A stretch of 8,028 bases of DNA from JBKJTP01 sp046590195. GTDB lineage: Bacteria; Bacteroidota; Ignavibacteria; Palsa-1295. The notes under the pieces are model-generated. The model did not search any database. It saw nothing but the letters and a program-made list of their open reading frames with translations, and was not told where the DNA came from. Below, one piece after another: positions 6,647 through 8,028 of the stretch (position 1 is the stretch's first letter; every line of letters begins with the position of its first letter). The DNA is taken from contig JBKJTP010000208.1 in the NCBI GenBank assembly GCA_046590195.1, positions 1 through 8,028 on the forward strand, given 5' to 3'. The translations under genes and the position numbers were made by a program.

Positions 6647-8028
6647 TTACTTTGTCGACCAGGTTTGCCCGATCTCGGTGATAACGATGCGGCTTTCGTC
6701 ATCGACCTCGCTTTGCAGCCATTCGATCGGCTCGAAGCGCGGCTCTGCTGACTGGATGAATGTATTCCAGTGCACCGGCAGAATGTATTCCGCATTCATT
6801 TCCTCGGTCATCTGCCACGCTTGCTCAGGATTGCAATGCGCATCGATCCACGGCTCGTATGCGCCGATCGGCATGATAGCGAGATCGACCTTGCGGCCTT
6901 CTGACTCCAGCCGCTCGCCGAGGACCTTGAAGCTCTCTGTGTATGCGGTGTCACCGGCAAAAACGATCGTACGCAGTTTGCCATTCGGGTCAGGCCCTTC
7001 GAGCATGAACGCATTAAAGCTGCGCCCGCCCTCTTCGCCTCTGCCCCGGCATGGCTCCCAAGGAGAACGCCAGCCAAAATGCTTCACCTCGATCGCTTCA
7101 ACAACAATGTCGAGATCGGGATATGCTACCCGATCACCCCACTCGATCTCCTGCACGTTGCCAATCTTCAACCCTCTAAAGATATCGGCGGTATTGACGG
7201 GGCAGACGAGATGCCGCGCGTTTCGAAGCTTGCGTAAGGATGGCTTGTCAGTATGATCCATATGCGCGTGCGAGAGCATAAGCATATCGATGCGCGGTAG
7301 ATCATCAGCATCGACGGCGGCACTCACGACACGGGTCGGCCCGACGACCAGGATCGAGATATCGTAGCCGGTCTTCTTACTAAAGACGGGGTCGGTCAGG
7401 ATCCACTTGCCAAAGAAGTTGATGAGCACCGTCGAGTGCCCAACCCATCCCGCGGTGATCTCGTCGTTCTTCCATTCGCGCCAATTGATCATGTGCTTGG
7501 GAGCTTCAGGCTCTGCACCTCCAAGGAAATATCTGCTGAATGGGAAGTCCTGCGGTTTGCGCTCTAGCTGAACAACCTCACGCTCACGTGCCTTCTCGTC
7601 GACCTTGCGGCGGCGTTCGAGCTTTTCCGCTCTGTTCTGCTTGATGGCGTTATCGACCTGGCGTTGCTGCTCACTCGCCTCGGCATCGCGCTTGCGTTCA
7701 AGTGCATCAACCTCACGTTTGCGCTCACGTATCTCGCGACCCGCAGATACCATGTTGCGCATCGGATGCTTTGCCCTGCGTCTGCGGCGTGGAGTTGGTG
7801 AGTCTTGCGCAACTTCTGGCGAAGGGATCGAGGACGACATCGTACCGTCGATGCGCTCGGGCTGGACATGCTCTTCCTGACGGGCAATCTTTTTCCTGAT
7901 CCGTTTCACACGGACCTTTAGCTCGCCGCGGCCATCATGCATGATCTTATCCCAGACGGTGCGGAGCCAACCAAACACGCCCTTGTTGTCCTTGGGCTTC
8001 TGAGGTTGTGGGGCTGGGTCGTGCCCTG
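6647..8028 (-). CDS. Metallo-beta-lactamase-fold hydrolase (NAPE-PLD/UlaG-like) with charged helical N-terminal extension; 5' end probably outside window
   Basis: Residues are counted from the GTG at 7978, the first start codon inside the window (443 residues). The hydrolase domain is about 145-443: WVGHSTVLI at 178-186, TDPVF at 195-199, the metal-binding HAHMDH at 237-242 (7253-7270), HFGW at 300-303, AGDTAYT at 341-347, PIGAYEPW at 370-377, and PVHW at 401-404. This order matches the Lactamase_B_2 group that includes N-acyl-phosphatidylethanolamine phospholipase D and UlaG, so a zinc-dependent phosphodiesterase or lactonase reaction is likely but the substrate is unknown. Before it lie a Trp-containing segment (FGWLRTVWDKI), a basic stretch (RRRRR at 64-68) and a long charged helix with 18-residue repeats at 87-140. 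The frame stays open from 7978 to the right edge, reading a Pro/Gln/Lys-rich stretch with coding-like codons and no Met, so the true start may lie beyond 8028. It is co-directional with the phosphorylase downstream. Confidence 0.5.
   Translation of the reverse strand, partial: GHDPAPQPQKPKDNKGVFGWLRTVWDKIMHDGRGELKVRVKRIRKKIARQEEHVQPERIDGTMSSSIPSPEVAQDSPTPRRRRRAKHPMRNMVSAGREIRERKREVDALERKRDAEASEQQRQVDNAIKQNRAEKLERRRKVDEKAREREVVQLERKPQDFPFSRYFLGGAEPEAPKHMINWREWKNDEITAGWVGHSTVLINFFGKWILTDPVFSKKTGYDISILVVGPTRVVSAAVDADDLPRIDMLMLSHAHMDHTDKPSLRKLRNARHLVCPVNTADIFRGLKIGNVQEIEWGDRVAYPDLDIVVEAIEVKHFGWRSPWEPCRGRGEEGGRSFNAFMLEGPDPNGKLRTIVFAGDTAYTESFKVLGERLESEGRKVDLAIMPIGAYEPWIDAHCNPEQAWQMTEEMNAEYILPVHWNTFIQSAEPRFEPIEWLQSEVDDESRIVITEIGQTWSTK
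7559..7720 (-). repeat. Three tandem 18-residue helical repeats in the metallo-hydrolase N-terminal extension
   Basis: Residues 87-140 (counted from the GTG at 7978) split into three 18-residue units. Each carries R-x-V-D at the same register: R88-V90-D91, R106-V108-D109 and R124-V126-D127. Charged E/R/K and Q residues fill the rest, with a leucine or isoleucine in the middle of units and an LER near the unit ends. Eighteen residues make five turns of an alpha-helix, so the V-D pairs would fall on the same face of one continuous helix. At DNA level the period is 54 bases, but the copies are diverged. A coiled coil or an isolated charged helix are both possible. Confidence 0.5.

Noticed and set aside
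6595..6795. N-terminal extension of the phosphorylase up to an ATG at 6795
   Set aside because: It overlaps the last 149 bases of the metallo-hydrolase gene in another frame and reads as Ser/Arg-rich sequence without family similarity; the conserved protein begins just after the GTG at 6594.
6528..7256. A 242-codon plus-strand open frame
   Set aside because: It is antisense to the metal-binding domain of the hydrolase and the start of the phosphorylase, both strongly supported, and its Ser/Arg-rich translation shows no domain.

Overview
The window looks like a piece of a free-living bacterial chromosome with moderate GC content (counted 60-base blocks run from about 48 to 55 % G+C). None of the start codons I examined is preceded by a clear Shine-Dalgarno sequence, and GTG and TTG starts are common. 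Weak ribosome-binding signals of this kind are typical of the Bacteroidota/Chlorobiota-like part of the bacterial tree, but I cannot place the organism from sequence alone, so this is only a suggestion. I saw no rRNA, tRNA, CRISPR array, insertion sequence, integrase or phage gene. The six protein genes are chromosomal in character.

Layout, left to right. (1) Positions 1-873, minus strand: the N-terminal 291 codons of an AMP-forming acyl-CoA synthetase of the benzoate/2-aminobenzoate-CoA ligase type, cut by the left edge. (2) A 243-base divergent intergenic region. (3) Positions 1117-1716, plus strand: a small exported protein made of two tandem copies of one domain, each copy with a pair of cysteines. 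(4) Positions 1740-2354, minus strand and convergent with gene 3: a HAD phosphatase resembling the YihX alpha-glucose-1-phosphatase group, starting with TTG. (5) Positions 2520-4439, plus strand: a large polytopic membrane protein with a soluble C-terminal domain, probably a GT-C-like glycosyltransferase or relative. Its frame stays open upstream and encodes another plausible membrane helix without a usual start codon. (6) Positions 4417-6594, minus strand: an alpha-glucan phosphorylase, whose 3' end overlaps that of gene 5 by 23 bases. (7) From 6647 to at least 7978 and probably past the right edge, minus strand: a zinc metallo-beta-lactamase-fold hydrolase of the NAPE-PLD/UlaG-like type with a long charged helical N-terminal extension.

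Functionally, the only pairing with a clear biochemical link is the phosphorylase (makes glucose-1-phosphate from glycogen or maltodextrin) and the YihX-like phosphatase (whose family hydrolyses glucose-1-phosphate). They lie on the same strand but are separated by the membrane-protein gene on the other strand, so they are not one operon. The metallo-hydrolase and the phosphorylase are co-directional, 52 bases apart, and may be co-transcribed. I found no convincing multi-gene novel system. The most unusual items are the 18-residue helical repeats fused to the metallo-hydrolase, the start-codon puzzle of the membrane protein, and the duplicated two-cysteine exported protein.
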